Assembly: GCF_007341385.1 (NCBI RefSeq) | Contig: NZ_VJYD01000002.1 | Span: 372,001 to 436,000 of the forward strand | Direction: 5' to 3' | Length of the DNA stretch: 64,000 nucleotides | Source of the DNA: Flavobacterium daemonense | GTDB lineage: Bacteria; Bacteroidota; Bacteroidia; Flavobacteriales; Flavobacteriaceae | Program-made: the position numbers and the translations under genes | Notes under the pieces: generated by a model | What the model was told of the DNA's origin: nothing | The model's database searches: none | What the model saw: the letters and a program-made list of their open reading frames with translations, nothing else | Shown here: positions 15,969 to 24,763 of the stretch, piece after piece | Position numbering within the stretch: position 1 is the first letter of the stretch | Layout: every line of letters begins with the position of its first letter

Positions 15969-18092
15969 CTACAATACCATTGTCAACTGAATTCTCTTTC
16001 TATCTTCATCAACCTCAGTAACTTTAACCTCAACATGTTGATGCAATTTCACCACTTCGTTTACATCGCTCACAAATCCAGCTTTCAATTGCGAAATATG
16101 AACCAGTCCGCTTTCTTTGATTCCGATGTCAACGAAACACCCGAAGTTGGTGATGTTATTCACAATTCCTGGTAAAATCATTCCGATTTTTACATCTTTA
16201 ATCGATTTTACATTTGCATCAAACTCAAAAACCTTAGCCGACTTTCTTGGGTCTAATCCTGGCTTTTCAAGCTCTTTTATGATGTCTTTAAGCGTTAGTA
16301 AACCAATTTCTGGTGTAACATATTTTTCTGGCTTAATAAGCGCTGTTTTTTCTTTGTTTGCAATTAAATCATTCAGAGAAATATTCAAATCTTTCGCCAT
16401 CTTTTCAACAACCGGATAAGCCTCAGGATGTACCGCCGAATTATCCAGCGGGTTTTTAGCATTTGTAATTCTGATAAACGCCGCTCCTTGTTGATACGCT
16501 TTATCACCTAAACGTGGCACTTTTTTCAACTGTTTTCTGTCTTCAAAAGGTCCGTTTTCAGAACGATATTGTACAATGTTTTCAGCCAACTTCTCTCCTA
16601 TTCCACTCACATAACTTAGCAAATGTTTACTTGCTGTGTTGATATTAATTCCGACTGAGTTCACGCAACGAATAACCGTGCTGTCCAATTCTTCTTTTAA
16701 TTTAGTTTGGTCAACATCATGCTGATATTGTCCAACGCCAATTGCTTTCGGGTCAATTTTAACCAATTCGGCCAAAGGATCTGAAAGTCGTCTTCCGATA
16801 GAAACTGAACCACGAACCGTTACATCATAATTTGGAAATTCTTCTCGCGCAATTTTTGATGCCGAATAAACCGAAGCTCCAGCCTCAGAAACGATAAAAA
16901 CCTGAACTGGTTTGTCGAACGCGATTTTTTTTATGAAAAATTCCGTTTCACGAGAAGCTGTTCCGTTACCAATAGAAATCGCATCAATTTGATACGCATT
17001 TACCATCGAACGAATTTTTTTAATCGCCATTGATTCCTCGTTTTGAGGGGCGTGCGGATAAATCGTTTCGTTGTATAACAAATCGCCTTTTTCATCCAAA
17101 CAAACTACTTTACAACCGCTTCTAAATCCTGGATCGATTGCCAAAATTCGTTTTTCGCCCAAAGGTGGTGCCAATAATAACTGTCCTAAATTGTTAGCAA
17201 AAACCTGAATTGAGTTCGCATCTGCCTTAGCTTTTGCTTCTTGCAGAGTTTCATTTCCAATTGCCGGATTCAATAAACGTTTGTAACTATCCTCAATCGC
17301 TAATTGCAAATGAGCAGTTGTATTATTTTGTTTTTTAATGATGATTTCGTCAATAACGTCATACGCATCGTCGATATCAACATCGATTTTCATTTTTATA
17401 AAACCTTCGTTTTCGGCACGAAGCATCGCTAATAAACGGTGTGCCGGCGCTTTTGTCAAAGGTTCTTCCCAGTCAAAATATTGATTGAATTTTTGAGCAC
17501 CTTCTTCTTCGGCTTTCTTTTTAACCACTTTTGTAGCGATAGTTGCTTTTCGCTGAAATAATCTTCGAAGCTGTTTACGAACGTAAATATTTTCGTTGAT
17601 CCATTCGGCTACAATATCTCTTGCACCCTGAATTGCTGCTTCTTCGTTAACAACATTTTCATTAATATATTGTGTTGAAAGGAAATCAATATCGGCATCA
17701 CTTTCAGACATAATCAATTTTGCCAATGGTTCTAAACCAAATTCACGAGCAACATCCGCTTTTGTTTTTTTCTTCTTTTTGTATGGAAGGTAAAAATCTT
17801 CAATTTCTTGTAAATCAAAACTATCTTCAATTTTTTTCTTCAATTCTGGCGTAAGCGCTTTTTGTTCTTCAATCGATTTTAGAACGGCTTCTTTACGTTT
17901 TATAAGCGTATCATAATCTTTTTGAAGTTTCGCAATTAGCTCAATTACAGTTTCATCAAGATTTCCTGTACTGTCTTTTCGGTAACGCGAAATAAACGGA
18001 ATTGTACAATCTTCTTCTAATAATTTTACTGTGTTTTGAATACTGATTGCTGGCGCCTGTACAGATTTGGCAATAAATTGAATATTAGTCAT
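15969..18092 (-). CDS. tex: Tex family RNA-binding transcription accessory protein
   Basis: A 707-residue cytoplasmic protein with the full Tex layout: helical Tex N-terminal domain, a YqgF/RNase H-like domain starting at RILAIDPGFRSG (about 317-328), a helix-hairpin-helix region around NTASKHLLSYVSGIG (about 484-498), and a C-terminal S1 domain (about 635-705, with NFGCFVDIG and HISQL). Tex binds nucleic acid and affects transcription and stress survival. No operon partner is visible. Confidence 0.93.
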   Translation of the reverse strand: MTNIQFIAKSVQAPAISIQNTVKLLEEDCTIPFISRYRKDSTGNLDETVIELIAKLQKDYDTLIKRKEAVLKSIEEQKALTPELKKKIEDSFDLQEIEDFYLPYKKKKKTKADVAREFGLEPLAKLIMSESDADIDFLSTQYINENVVNEEAAIQGARDIVAEWINENIYVRKQLRRLFQRKATIATKVVKKKAEEEGAQKFNQYFDWEEPLTKAPAHRLLAMLRAENEGFIKMKIDVDIDDAYDVIDEIIIKKQNNTTAHLQLAIEDSYKRLLNPAIGNETLQEAKAKADANSIQVFANNLGQLLLAPPLGEKRILAIDPGFRSGCKVVCLDEKGDLLYNETIYPHAPQNEESMAIKKIRSMVNAYQIDAISIGNGTASRETEFFIKKIAFDKPVQVFIVSEAGASVYSASKIAREEFPNYDVTVRGSVSIGRRLSDPLAELVKIDPKAIGVGQYQHDVDQTKLKEELDSTVIRCVNSVGININTASKHLLSYVSGIGEKLAENIVQYRSENGPFEDRKQLKKVPRLGDKAYQQGAAFIRITNAKNPLDNSAVHPEAYPVVEKMAKDLNISLNDLIANKEKTALIKPEKYVTPEIGLLTLKDIIKELEKPGLDPRKSAKVFEFDANVKSIKDVKIGMILPGIVNNITNFGCFVDIGIKESGLVHISQLKAGFVSDVNEVVKLHQHVEVKVTEVDEDRKRIQLTMVL

Positions 18093-18202
18093 ACTTTTAA
18101 TGAAATAAATTCTTAATTATAAATTAGTCTAATTTACTTGTTAAAATATACAAGGAAAATCACTAACGATTCGGCTAAAATAATATCTTTGTTTTGAATA
18201 TT

Positions 18203-18479
18203 ATGCCAATGAAATTTTTTTTACTCTATTTTTTATTTATAAATATCATCGTTTTTATTCTTGCCGGATACGATAAATATCAAGCCAAAAAAAAACAAAC
18301 GAAGAATCCCCGAAAATACTTTGTTTTTTCTTGAAGCAATTGGCGGAACAATCGGTTTATTAATAGCAATGTTTTTCTTCAGACATAAAACGAGTAAAAC
18401 TTCATTTATTGTCAAATTCCTGCTTATTTTTTTGATTCAGGTTGTTTTGATTTATCTCAAATTAACTGATAAGTTATAG
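18203..18479 (+). pseudogene. DUF1294-like small membrane protein, frameshifted in a run of nine A
   Basis: From ATG 18203 (or 18209) the frame encodes a membrane helix and GYDKYQAKK, the normal start of DUF1294 proteins. It then runs through nine adenines (18287-18295) into QTKNPRKYF and a stop. The remaining family sequence (RRIPENTLFFLEAIGGTIG, then FFRHKT and a hydrophobic end) continues in another frame to 18479. Removing one A, or adding two, would restore one protein of about 92 residues. A separate product starting at ATG 18261 is possible but would lack the first helix. The A9 tract could be a mutation, a phase switch or a transcriptional slippage site. Confidence 0.75.
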
Positions 18480-18624
18480 ATATTAACAATGTTGATAACC
18501 TAAAAACATACTTTACAATTAATTGATTTTAAATGTTTTAAATAAAAAACCGGATGAATTTTGAAAATCCGCCCGGTGTGTTTTATTTATATTGGTGCGA
18601 AGCACCGAATTTTTTTTTTCGTTT

Positions 18625-19056
18625 TTATGAACAAGCAATCTTATTAACTCGGTTTTGATGTCTTCCACCTTCAAAAGCGGTATCCAAGAAAGTTTCAACG
18701 ATTTCAACAGCCTGATGAATAGAAGTAAAGCGCGCCGGAATACTCACAATATTTGCATCATTGTGTAAACGTGTTAAATACGCAATTTCTTTAGTCCAGC
18801 ATAAACCAGCTCTCACTTTCGGGTGTTTATTAACAGTCATCGCAATTCCGTTTCCGCTTCCGCAGATTACAATTCCAAAATCCGCTTTTCCTTCAGATAC
18901 ATCATTAGCAACTGGATGCCCAAAATCAGGATAATCAACAGAAGCATCTGTATCTGTTCCGTAATTGGTTACTTCATACCCTTTTGCTTCAAGCATTGCA
19001 ACAATTGCTTTTTTATATTCTGGTCCCGCGTGGTCGTTTCCTATCGAAATTTTCAT
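18625..19056 (-). CDS. rpiB: ribose 5-phosphate isomerase B
   Basis: A 143-residue LacAB/RpiB isomerase interconverting ribose 5-phosphate and ribulose 5-phosphate in the pentose phosphate pathway. Visible residues are NDHAG at 7-11, the catalytic Cys65 in ICGSGNG (64-70), His99 in RLHNDAN and the phosphate-binding PARF. Length is standard. A TAAATTTG box lies 28 bp upstream. It is followed on its 5' side by the longest intergenic stretch in this part of the window. Confidence 0.93.
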   Translation of the reverse strand: MKISIGNDHAGPEYKKAIVAMLEAKGYEVTNYGTDTDASVDYPDFGHPVANDVSEGKADFGIVICGSGNGIAMTVNKHPKVRAGLCWTKEIAYLTRLHNDANIVSIPARFTSIHQAVEIVETFLDTAFEGGRHQNRVNKIACS

Positions 19057-19083
19057 TTTTTCTCTCTATTTAGTTGTGTCTTG

Positions 19084-19091
19084 CAAATTTA
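19084..19091 (-). promoter_or_regulatory. possible -7 box of rpiB
   Basis: On the minus strand this reads TAAATTTG, a match to TAnnTTTG, 28 bp before the rpiB ATG. No clear -33 element was found. Confidence 0.35.
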
Positions 19092-19110
19092 CTTAATAAA
19101 TAGTTGTTCG

Positions 19111-19203
19111 CCACGAATTACATTAATTTTCACAAATTTTTTTCTTTTTCAATGCTATATAAACATCAGAATACAAATTAATGTACATTCGCAAAATTCG
19201 TGG
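19111..19203. repeat. 93-bp interspersed inverted repeat
   Basis: Terminal arms CCACGAATT (19111-19119) and AATTCGTGG (19195-19203) enclose degenerate internal symmetry around ACATTAATTT / AATTAATGTA. It resembles common flavobacterial intergenic repeats. It lies just left of the candidate origin. Confidence 0.6.
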
Positions 19204-19204
19204 T

Positions 19205-19800
19205 AAAACCCCTCGTTTTGCAACTATCTTACTATCAAAATCTTAACAGTTATTAACATTTTTAATAACTCCATAAGTCTCTCACAATCAATGAAGAATA
19301 AACAAGATATTTGTTAAAATTTTGAAGTGTTAATAGGAGTTTGTAATTGCTTGATATTCAATTAACTTTAAGTTAACAGAAAATGTTAATAAGTTCGAAA
19401 AGAAAATTAGAAGTTTTTTTTGGTTGTTTCAGAAAAAAACGTAATCCAAAACCGGAATGAAAAATCCAAATAAAGTTTCGGGAATTTTTGGAAAAGTTAT
19501 CAATATCAAAAATGCTATTTTCAACAGAAATCAACATATCAACTTATCTACAAAATGAATTCATTTTTGGTTGTCAACCGTTGTTAATTAAAATACAAAA
19601 AGTCTTAAAAATTAAACTTTTAACTAAAAATAACTATGTTAATAACTGCGAATAACTAAGAGAAACTTCATTTCAATACTTTTAAAAATAAATTTATTCG
19701 ACATATTAACAGACTATAATAACCAACAAATTTTTTTAAATTTTTAAAAATCTTTTTTGTTGTATTTAATATATGTTGAAAACTAAAAAAGTTGAAAAGG
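19205..19800. other. AT-rich gene-free region, candidate oriC
   Basis: No coding frame is credible here. The stretch is very AT-rich with several DnaA-box-like 9-mers: TTATTAACA at 19250-19258, the same on the minus strand at 19384-19392 and 19637-19645, TTATCAATA at 19497-19505, TTATCTACA at 19544-19552 and a minus-strand near match at 19328-19336. An inverted pair AGTTATTAA/TTAATAACT surrounds 19250-19270. Gene orientation is mostly leftward to the left and mostly rightward to the right, as expected around an origin. The boxes deviate from TTATNCACA, so this is an inference. Confidence 0.45.
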
Positions 19801-19834
19801 AAAAAAAATTTTTGAGTTTGAAAAATGAAAGCTT

Positions 19835-20068
19835 TTAAACGATTTTGAGAGGATTGTTTAGATTGTCTAGAATTTGCTGCACTTCTTCGAAATCGTTTGG
19901 ATGAACTTTGAGTCGGATCCCGCCAAGTGCCGCCGAATACATTGGAGCGACAGAGAGCGTTACTTCGTTTTCAAAGAAATACGGAATTTCTTCCTGCTCT
20001 AATAAGTGTTTCAAAACAACGGTTTCGTGCTGATAATTGAATACGGCGATGGTTTTAAAGCTGTCCAT
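19835..20068 (-). CDS. DUF2007 family protein
   Basis: 77 residues matching the DUF2007 (putative signal-transducing protein) pattern: KTIAVFNYQHETVVLKHLLEQ at the start, split by a turn before IPYFFEN, then GGIRLKVHPNDFEEVQQIL. This small ferredoxin-like domain has no proven activity. It reads left, divergent from rnr by 110 bp, and borders the candidate origin. Confidence 0.8.
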   Translation of the reverse strand: MDSFKTIAVFNYQHETVVLKHLLEQEEIPYFFENEVTLSVAPMYSAALGGIRLKVHPNDFEEVQQILDNLNNPLKIV

Positions 20069-20178
20069 ATTAAGTCTTTTTGTAAATGTACGAAAAGTTA
20101 TATTTTTAATAATTCTAATTGTTAAAATCTATATTCTGATATCTTATTTGTAATTTTAAACCTTATAAGAAAAGATAT

Positions 20179-22359
20179 ATGAGTAAGAAAATTAGAAAGC
20201 CGATAAAAAAAGAGAAAGATTTCTCTAGTAAGATAGTAAAAATTTTATCGCAAAGTGCTAATAAACCATTCAATTATAAACAAATGGCTGCTAAGCTTGA
20301 ACTTGATGATACAAAAAGCAGAAATCAGATTATTAAAGATTTGAAAATTCTTGCTGCTCAAAAAAAGATTATTGAAACGGAACCTGGAAAGTATTTAATC
20401 AAGGCCGTAAGTCAAGATTACTACGAAGGAACGATAGATATGACGAGCAGAAAAACGGCATATTTTATTTGTGAAGAATTTGAAGAAGATGTTTTTATCC
20501 CGACAAATAATTTGAATCGTGCTCTTGATAAAGACAAAGTAAAGGTTTATGTTTATAACCGAAGAAAAGGAAAAAGACCTGAAGGTGAAGTAATTGAAGT
20601 TCTAGAAAGAGATAAAACAGAATTTGTTGGAGTGATTGATATTCAGTCAAATTTTGCTTTTGTTTCGACTGCAAATCCAAAAATGTATACGGATATTTTT
20701 ATTCCAAAGGATAAAATGGACGAGGCCGAAAATGGTGACGTTGTTTTGGTTAAAATTGAAGATTGGCCAAAACGCGCTGATAGTCCATTTGGATCTGTAA
20801 TCAGAGTTTTAGGAAAACCAGGAGAACATAATACGGAGATTCATGCCATTTTAGCTGAATACGGATTGCCAGCAGATTTTCCGGTAGAAGTAGAAGTTTT
20901 TGCACAAAAAATTGATACTTCAATTCAGGAATCTGAAATTGCAAAACGTCGCGATATGCGTGATACGCTTACGTTTACGATCGATCCAAAAGATGCAAAA
21001 GATTTTGATGATGCCTTGTCTTTCAAAAAGTTAGAAAACGGAAATTTCGAAATTGGAATCCATATTGCGGATGTTTCGTATTATTTGGAAGAAGGAACAA
21101 TTCTAGACGATGAAGCGTATCAAAGAGCAACTTCAGTTTATTTAGTAGATAGAGTAGTGCCAATGCTTCCAGAAGTTTTGTCTAATTTTGCGTGTTCACT
21201 TCGTCCAAATGAAGAGAAATATACGTTTTCTGCAATATTTGAGGTTTCGCCAACATCGCAAGTTGTCAACCAATGGTTTGGAAGAACAGTAATTTATTCA
21301 GATCAGCGTTTTGCTTACGAAGAAGCACAATATATCATTGAAACAAAGGATAATACAATTCCGGTTGATATTTCAATTACCGGAGAATCTTATGTTGTAT
21401 CTGATGAAATTGTCGAAGCTACTTTGAAACTTGATGAATTAGCGAAGATTTTAAGAAAGAAAAGAATGCAGAATGGTGCTATTTCTTTTGATAAAGTGGA
21501 AGTGAAATTTAATCTTGATGCTGAAGGAGAACCTGAAGGCGTTTATTTCAAAATTTCAAAAGATGCAAATCATCTTATTGAAGAATTTATGCTTTTGGCA
21601 AACAGAAAAGTAGCAGAATACATTGGTAAACAAAAGAAAACATTTGTTTACCGTATTCACGACGAACCAAATGAAGACAAATTAATTGCAATGGCGACAG
21701 TAATTGCTAAATTTGGATACAAAATTGATTTCAGAAACAAAGAAGATATTTCCAAATCTTTGAATGCTTTGATGGAAGAAGTTAATGGCAAAAAAGAGCA
21801 GAACTTAATTGATACTCTTGCAATTAGAAGTATGAGTAAAGCCAAATATTCGACAGAAAATATTGGGCATTATGGTTTAGCTTTTGATTATTACAGTCAT
21901 TTTACATCGCCAATTCGTCGTTATCCAGACGTTATGGTACATCGTTTGTTGCAATATTATTTGGATGGAGGCGCTTCTGTAGATCAAGAAACATACGAAA
22001 CAAAATGTCTGCATTGTTCAAATATGGAAAGTTTAGCCACAAATGCTGAACGTGACAGTATCAAATACATGCAGGTTAAATACATGCAGGATCATCAGGA
22101 TGAAGAATTCTTGGGTGTTATTTCTGGAGTTACTGAATGGGGAATTTATGTTGAAATCGTGTCTAATAAATGCGAAGGAATGGTAAGAATCAGAGAAATT
22201 AAAGAGGATTATTATACTTTTGACGAAAAGCAATATGCATTGGTTGGAGCTACTTCAAACAGTATTTTGCAATTAGGAGACGAAATTTATGTTAAAGTAA
22301 AAAATGCCGATTTAGTTAAAAAACAACTGGATTTTCATTTTTTAAGAAGAGCCGAATAA
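20179..22359 (+). CDS. rnr: ribonuclease R
   Basis: A 726-residue 3'-5' exoribonuclease of the RNB family that degrades structured RNA. Order of domains: winged-helix N-terminus (about 15-75), two cold-shock/OB domains (about 80-235), the RNB catalytic domain with the Asp cluster in IDPKDAKDFDDA (268-279), the HFTSPIRRYPD signature near 577-587, and a C-terminal S1 domain (about 640-722). Length is typical. It starts a rightward run; the GIN-domain gene follows after 23 bp and may be co-transcribed. Confidence 0.95.
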   Translation: MSKKIRKPIKKEKDFSSKIVKILSQSANKPFNYKQMAAKLELDDTKSRNQIIKDLKILAAQKKIIETEPGKYLIKAVSQDYYEGTIDMTSRKTAYFICEEFEEDVFIPTNNLNRALDKDKVKVYVYNRRKGKRPEGEVIEVLERDKTEFVGVIDIQSNFAFVSTANPKMYTDIFIPKDKMDEAENGDVVLVKIEDWPKRADSPFGSVIRVLGKPGEHNTEIHAILAEYGLPADFPVEVEVFAQKIDTSIQESEIAKRRDMRDTLTFTIDPKDAKDFDDALSFKKLENGNFEIGIHIADVSYYLEEGTILDDEAYQRATSVYLVDRVVPMLPEVLSNFACSLRPNEEKYTFSAIFEVSPTSQVVNQWFGRTVIYSDQRFAYEEAQYIIETKDNTIPVDISITGESYVVSDEIVEATLKLDELAKILRKKRMQNGAISFDKVEVKFNLDAEGEPEGVYFKISKDANHLIEEFMLLANRKVAEYIGKQKKTFVYRIHDEPNEDKLIAMATVIAKFGYKIDFRNKEDISKSLNALMEEVNGKKEQNLIDTLAIRSMSKAKYSTENIGHYGLAFDYYSHFTSPIRRYPDVMVHRLLQYYLDGGASVDQETYETKCLHCSNMESLATNAERDSIKYMQVKYMQDHQDEEFLGVISGVTEWGIYVEIVSNKCEGMVRIREIKEDYYTFDEKQYALVGATSNSILQLGDEIYVKVKNADLVKKQLDFHFLRRAE

Positions 22360-22382
22360 TTATTAATTAAAAAAATAAAAGT

Positions 22383-23051
22383 ATGAAAAAGCTAATTATT
22401 GGAGCAGTAATTTTATTTGCCCAAATGTCTTTTGCTCAGGTTACTAAAGAGTTAGGTGATTTTGATACCGTAAAAGTATTTGATAAACTAAGTGTTAAAT
22501 TAGTACAGTCATCTGAAAATAAAATTGTTATTAAAGGAGCAAGAGAAGCTGAAGTCGAAGCCGTAAATAAAAATGGAATATTAAAATTAAGAATGCCTTT
22601 TCCAAAACTTTTATCTGGAAATGATCTTGATATTACGCTTTATTACAAACATTTAGAATTAATAGATGTTAACGAAGGTGCAGAAGTTAAAAGCAGTGAA
22701 ACTATTAAAGCTACTTCTTTTAAAGTAAGTGCTCAAGAGGGCGGTATTATAAATGTTGATTTGAATGTTGATAAACTAAAAGTAAGCTCTGTTTCAGGAG
22801 GTTCAATTACTTTAACTGGAAAAGCAGAAAATCAAGATGCGAGTTTAGGAGCTGGAGGTTATTTGCTGGCAAGTAAATTAAATACGTCTCAAACTACTGT
22901 AAGCGTTTCTGCGGGCGGAAAAGCCGATGTAAATGCTTCGACCCTTGTTGAAGCAAAAGTGAGCGCAGGAGGCTCTATTTACATTTATGGAAAACCAAAA
23001 CAAATTAACCAAAAAACAGTGTTTGGCGGTAAAATTGAAGAAGTAAAATAA
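22383..23051 (+). CDS. secreted GIN-domain (DUF2807) protein
   Basis: 222 residues with a signal peptide (MKKLIIGAVILFAQMSFAQ, cleavage about residue 19). The rest is a regular beta-rich repeat with alternating valines and glycine-rich turns, typical of the 'head GIN domain'/DUF2807 putative adhesin family found widely in Bacteroidota. Probably periplasmic or surface-exposed; role unknown. It lies close behind rnr and 13 bp before the LysE-type gene. Confidence 0.8.
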   Translation: MKKLIIGAVILFAQMSFAQVTKELGDFDTVKVFDKLSVKLVQSSENKIVIKGAREAEVEAVNKNGILKLRMPFPKLLSGNDLDITLYYKHLELIDVNEGAEVKSSETIKATSFKVSAQEGGIINVDLNVDKLKVSSVSGGSITLTGKAENQDASLGAGGYLLASKLNTSQTTVSVSAGGKADVNASTLVEAKVSAGGSIYIYGKPKQINQKTVFGGKIEEVK

Positions 23052-23064
23052 CACAAGTATTTTG

Positions 23065-23742
23065 ATGATAAATGATATTTTGGCTGGACTGCCATGGGGA
23101 CTTGTTCTGAGCTTTATGGTAGGTCCAGTATTTTTTGTTTTATTAGAAACCAGTATTACAAAGGGATTTAGAGCTGCGATAGCTTTTGATCTTGGAGTTG
23201 TATTAGGTGATGTTTTTTTTATTGCTATTGCGTATTTAGGAAGTTATCGATTGATTTCCAGTTTAAAAGACGATCCTGCTCTTTTTATTTTTGGAGGAAT
23301 AATTATGCTTTCTTATGGTATTATTTCGTTTGTAAAACTAAAGAAAGAAGAAAAAATAAACGATGAAGAAATTGATCGTGATATCTTGAAAAGAAACTAC
23401 GGAAGTTTGTTTGTGAAAGGCTTTTTACTGAATGTTATAAACATTGGAGTTCTTGGTTTTTGGCTTGCTGTAATTATTTCTGTTGGTCCAAAATTAGAAA
23501 TGCAGACTCCAAGAATGATGACATTTTTTACTGCTGTAATTATCACTTATTTGTTGATTGATTGTGCTAAAATTTTATTAGCCAAACAGTTAAAATCAAA
23601 AATGACGCCAACTAATATTCTTAAAATCAAAAAAGGAATTAGTATTGTTTTAATGGTTTTCGGATTTGCTTTGGTAATTCAAGGCTGGTTTCCAAAAGAA
23701 AAAGAAATGGTCAAAAATGCTTTTGAAAAGATCGATAAATAG
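23065..23742 (+). CDS. LysE-type amino-acid exporter
   Basis: 225 residues with about six membrane helices. The N-terminal PWGLVLSFMVGPVFFVLLET segment, shown here across helix 1, contains the GPxxxxxxxT pattern of the LysE/RhtB translocator family. Such proteins export amino acids or small metabolites through the inner membrane. A TTG at 23062 precedes the ATG at 23065, which is preferred. A terminator follows at 23771. Substrate is not predictable. Confidence 0.82.
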   Translation: MINDILAGLPWGLVLSFMVGPVFFVLLETSITKGFRAAIAFDLGVVLGDVFFIAIAYLGSYRLISSLKDDPALFIFGGIIMLSYGIISFVKLKKEEKINDEEIDRDILKRNYGSLFVKGFLLNVINIGVLGFWLAVIISVGPKLEMQTPRMMTFFTAVIITYLLIDCAKILLAKQLKSKMTPTNILKIKKGISIVLMVFGFALVIQGWFPKEKEMVKNAFEKIDK

Positions 23743-23770
23743 TTTGTTGATAACTCAAGATTATAAAATT

Positions 23771-23797
23771 AAACCTCTGAATTTCAGAGGTTTTTTT
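23771..23797 (+). terminator. terminator after the LysE-type gene
   Basis: The hairpin AACCTCTGA / TCAGAGGTT is followed by seven T. Confidence 0.85.
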
Positions 23798-23807
23798 GTG
23801 TTTATAA

Positions 23808-23895
23808 GTCCTTGCGAGGAACGAAGCAATCTCACTAGCATGAGTTAAAAGATTGCTGATATGCTTAATGAGATTGCTTCGTTCCTCGCAAGGAC
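23808..23895. repeat. 88-bp inverted-repeat element
   Basis: Perfect 27-nt arms (23808-23834 and 23869-23895) carry TTGCGAGGAACGAAGCAATC and its complement, with a 34-bp centre that also has weak symmetry (GCAT...ATGC). It lies between the LysE-type gene terminator and tRNA-Cys. No coding capacity; probably a dispersed miniature repeat. Confidence 0.85.
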
Positions 23896-23902
23896 AAAAC
23901 AT

Positions 23903-23934
23903 AAAAAAAACCTTCAAATTGCTTTGAAGGTTTT
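23903..23934 (-). terminator. terminator of tRNA-Cys
   Basis: Arms AAAACCTTCAAA and TTTGAAGGTTTT with a 4-nt loop. On the minus strand they are followed by a T run. It lies directly 3' of the tRNA. Confidence 0.85.
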
Positions 23935-23935
23935 G

Positions 23936-24006
23936 AGGCATCGTCCGGATTCGAACCGGAGTAGGAGCTTTTGCAGAGCCCAGCCTAGCCGCTCGGCCAC
24001 GACGCC
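23936..24006 (-). tRNA. tRNA-Cys (GCA anticodon)
   Basis: A 71-nt cloverleaf on the minus strand. The acceptor stem GGCGTCG pairs with CGATGCC (one G-U) and is followed by discriminator U. The anticodon loop CTGCAAA presents GCA between 5-bp stems. The T arm contains GGTTCGAATCC. The 3' CCA is not encoded. Length, discriminator and anticodon all fit tRNA-Cys. Confidence 0.95.
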
Positions 24007-24100
24007 ATTACTTGAACGGTTGGCAAAAGTAACTAAAATCTTTAAATTTCAAAAGTTTCGAATGAAGTATTTTAAAATTTTAGATTTTTAATTAGAAAAA

Positions 24101-24460
24101 TTACTTTCTAATTTCAGTCATTTTTATGGTAACTGTTTCAACATCACCACCAATAGGCGGATTTACTTTTGAAACCCAAACTGTTGTTTTTTCTACCATT
24201 TCTATCTCTGCCAATACGCGAATATTGATTCTTTTGGCCACATGTTCCAATAAATGCGAACGAATTGCCATTTCTTCAGTTACAATTCGGTTTAAATGTA
24301 CATAATCAACAGTATCTAAAAGATGATCAGTTTGAGCTGATTTCTGAAGATTTGCCTTAATTTTAAGATCAACAATATAATCAGATCCTATTTTTCCTTC
24401 TTCAATTAAACATCCGTGATATGAAAAAGTACGGATATTTTTCAATTTTATAACTCCCAT
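24101..24460 (-). CDS. folB: dihydroneopterin aldolase
   Basis: A 119-residue FolB enzyme of folate synthesis, converting dihydroneopterin to hydroxymethyl-dihydropterin and glycolaldehyde. The FSYHG start (12-16), the conserved Glu21, the VDY at 51-53, Glu72 in LLEHVA and the catalytic Lys98 in VSKVNPP are in place. The length is normal. It lies three bases after the RelE-like gene on the same strand and may be transcribed with it. Confidence 0.92.
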   Translation of the reverse strand: MGVIKLKNIRTFSYHGCLIEEGKIGSDYIVDLKIKANLQKSAQTDHLLDTVDYVHLNRIVTEEMAIRSHLLEHVAKRINIRVLAEIEMVEKTTVWVSKVNPPIGGDVETVTIKMTEIRK

Positions 24461-24463
24461 TTT

Positions 24464-24763
24464 TTATTTTAATTTTATTCTTGTAGTATTTGGATCTTGA
24501 TGATTTGATGTAATTGCATGAATAGAAACTATATTATTTACTTCATCAATAGTAAAATGGATGGTATAAGGAAATTTCTTTAAAGGAAGAGTTCTAACAA
24601 TATTATATTTTTCTTCAAAAAAAGGAAAAGTATGTAAAGTTTCTACGTATTCTTGATATTCTTTAAAGAATTTTGTTCCCAAACCTTTAGAAATAGATTC
24701 GTAATATTCAGCTATTTCATCTACTTCTAAATCAGCTCGTACTAGAATATTTATTTTAAACAT
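24464..24763 (-). CDS. RelE/ParE-like toxin
   Basis: A 99-residue basic protein with the RelE/ParE-type pattern: an N-terminal beta strand, a long helix pair (ADLEVDEIAEYYESISKGLG), then FPYTIHFTID and a final strand before HAITSNHQDP. Family members inhibit translation or gyrase and are held by a cognate antitoxin. Its ATG overlaps the stop codon of the upstream gene (TAATG), a translational coupling typical of toxin-antitoxin pairs. Activity is inferred. Confidence 0.78.
   Translation of the reverse strand: MFKINILVRADLEVDEIAEYYESISKGLGTKFFKEYQEYVETLHTFPFFEEKYNIVRTLPLKKFPYTIHFTIDEVNNIVSIHAITSNHQDPNTTRIKLK

Noticed and set aside
18233..18415. Minus-strand frame over the DUF1294 gene
   Set aside because: It is the complement of a recognised coding segment and shows no family features.
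19835..20068. DUF2007 gene as a partition or initiator gene of the candidate origin
   Set aside because: The protein is a plain DUF2007 domain with no DNA-binding motif; adjacency alone is not evidence.
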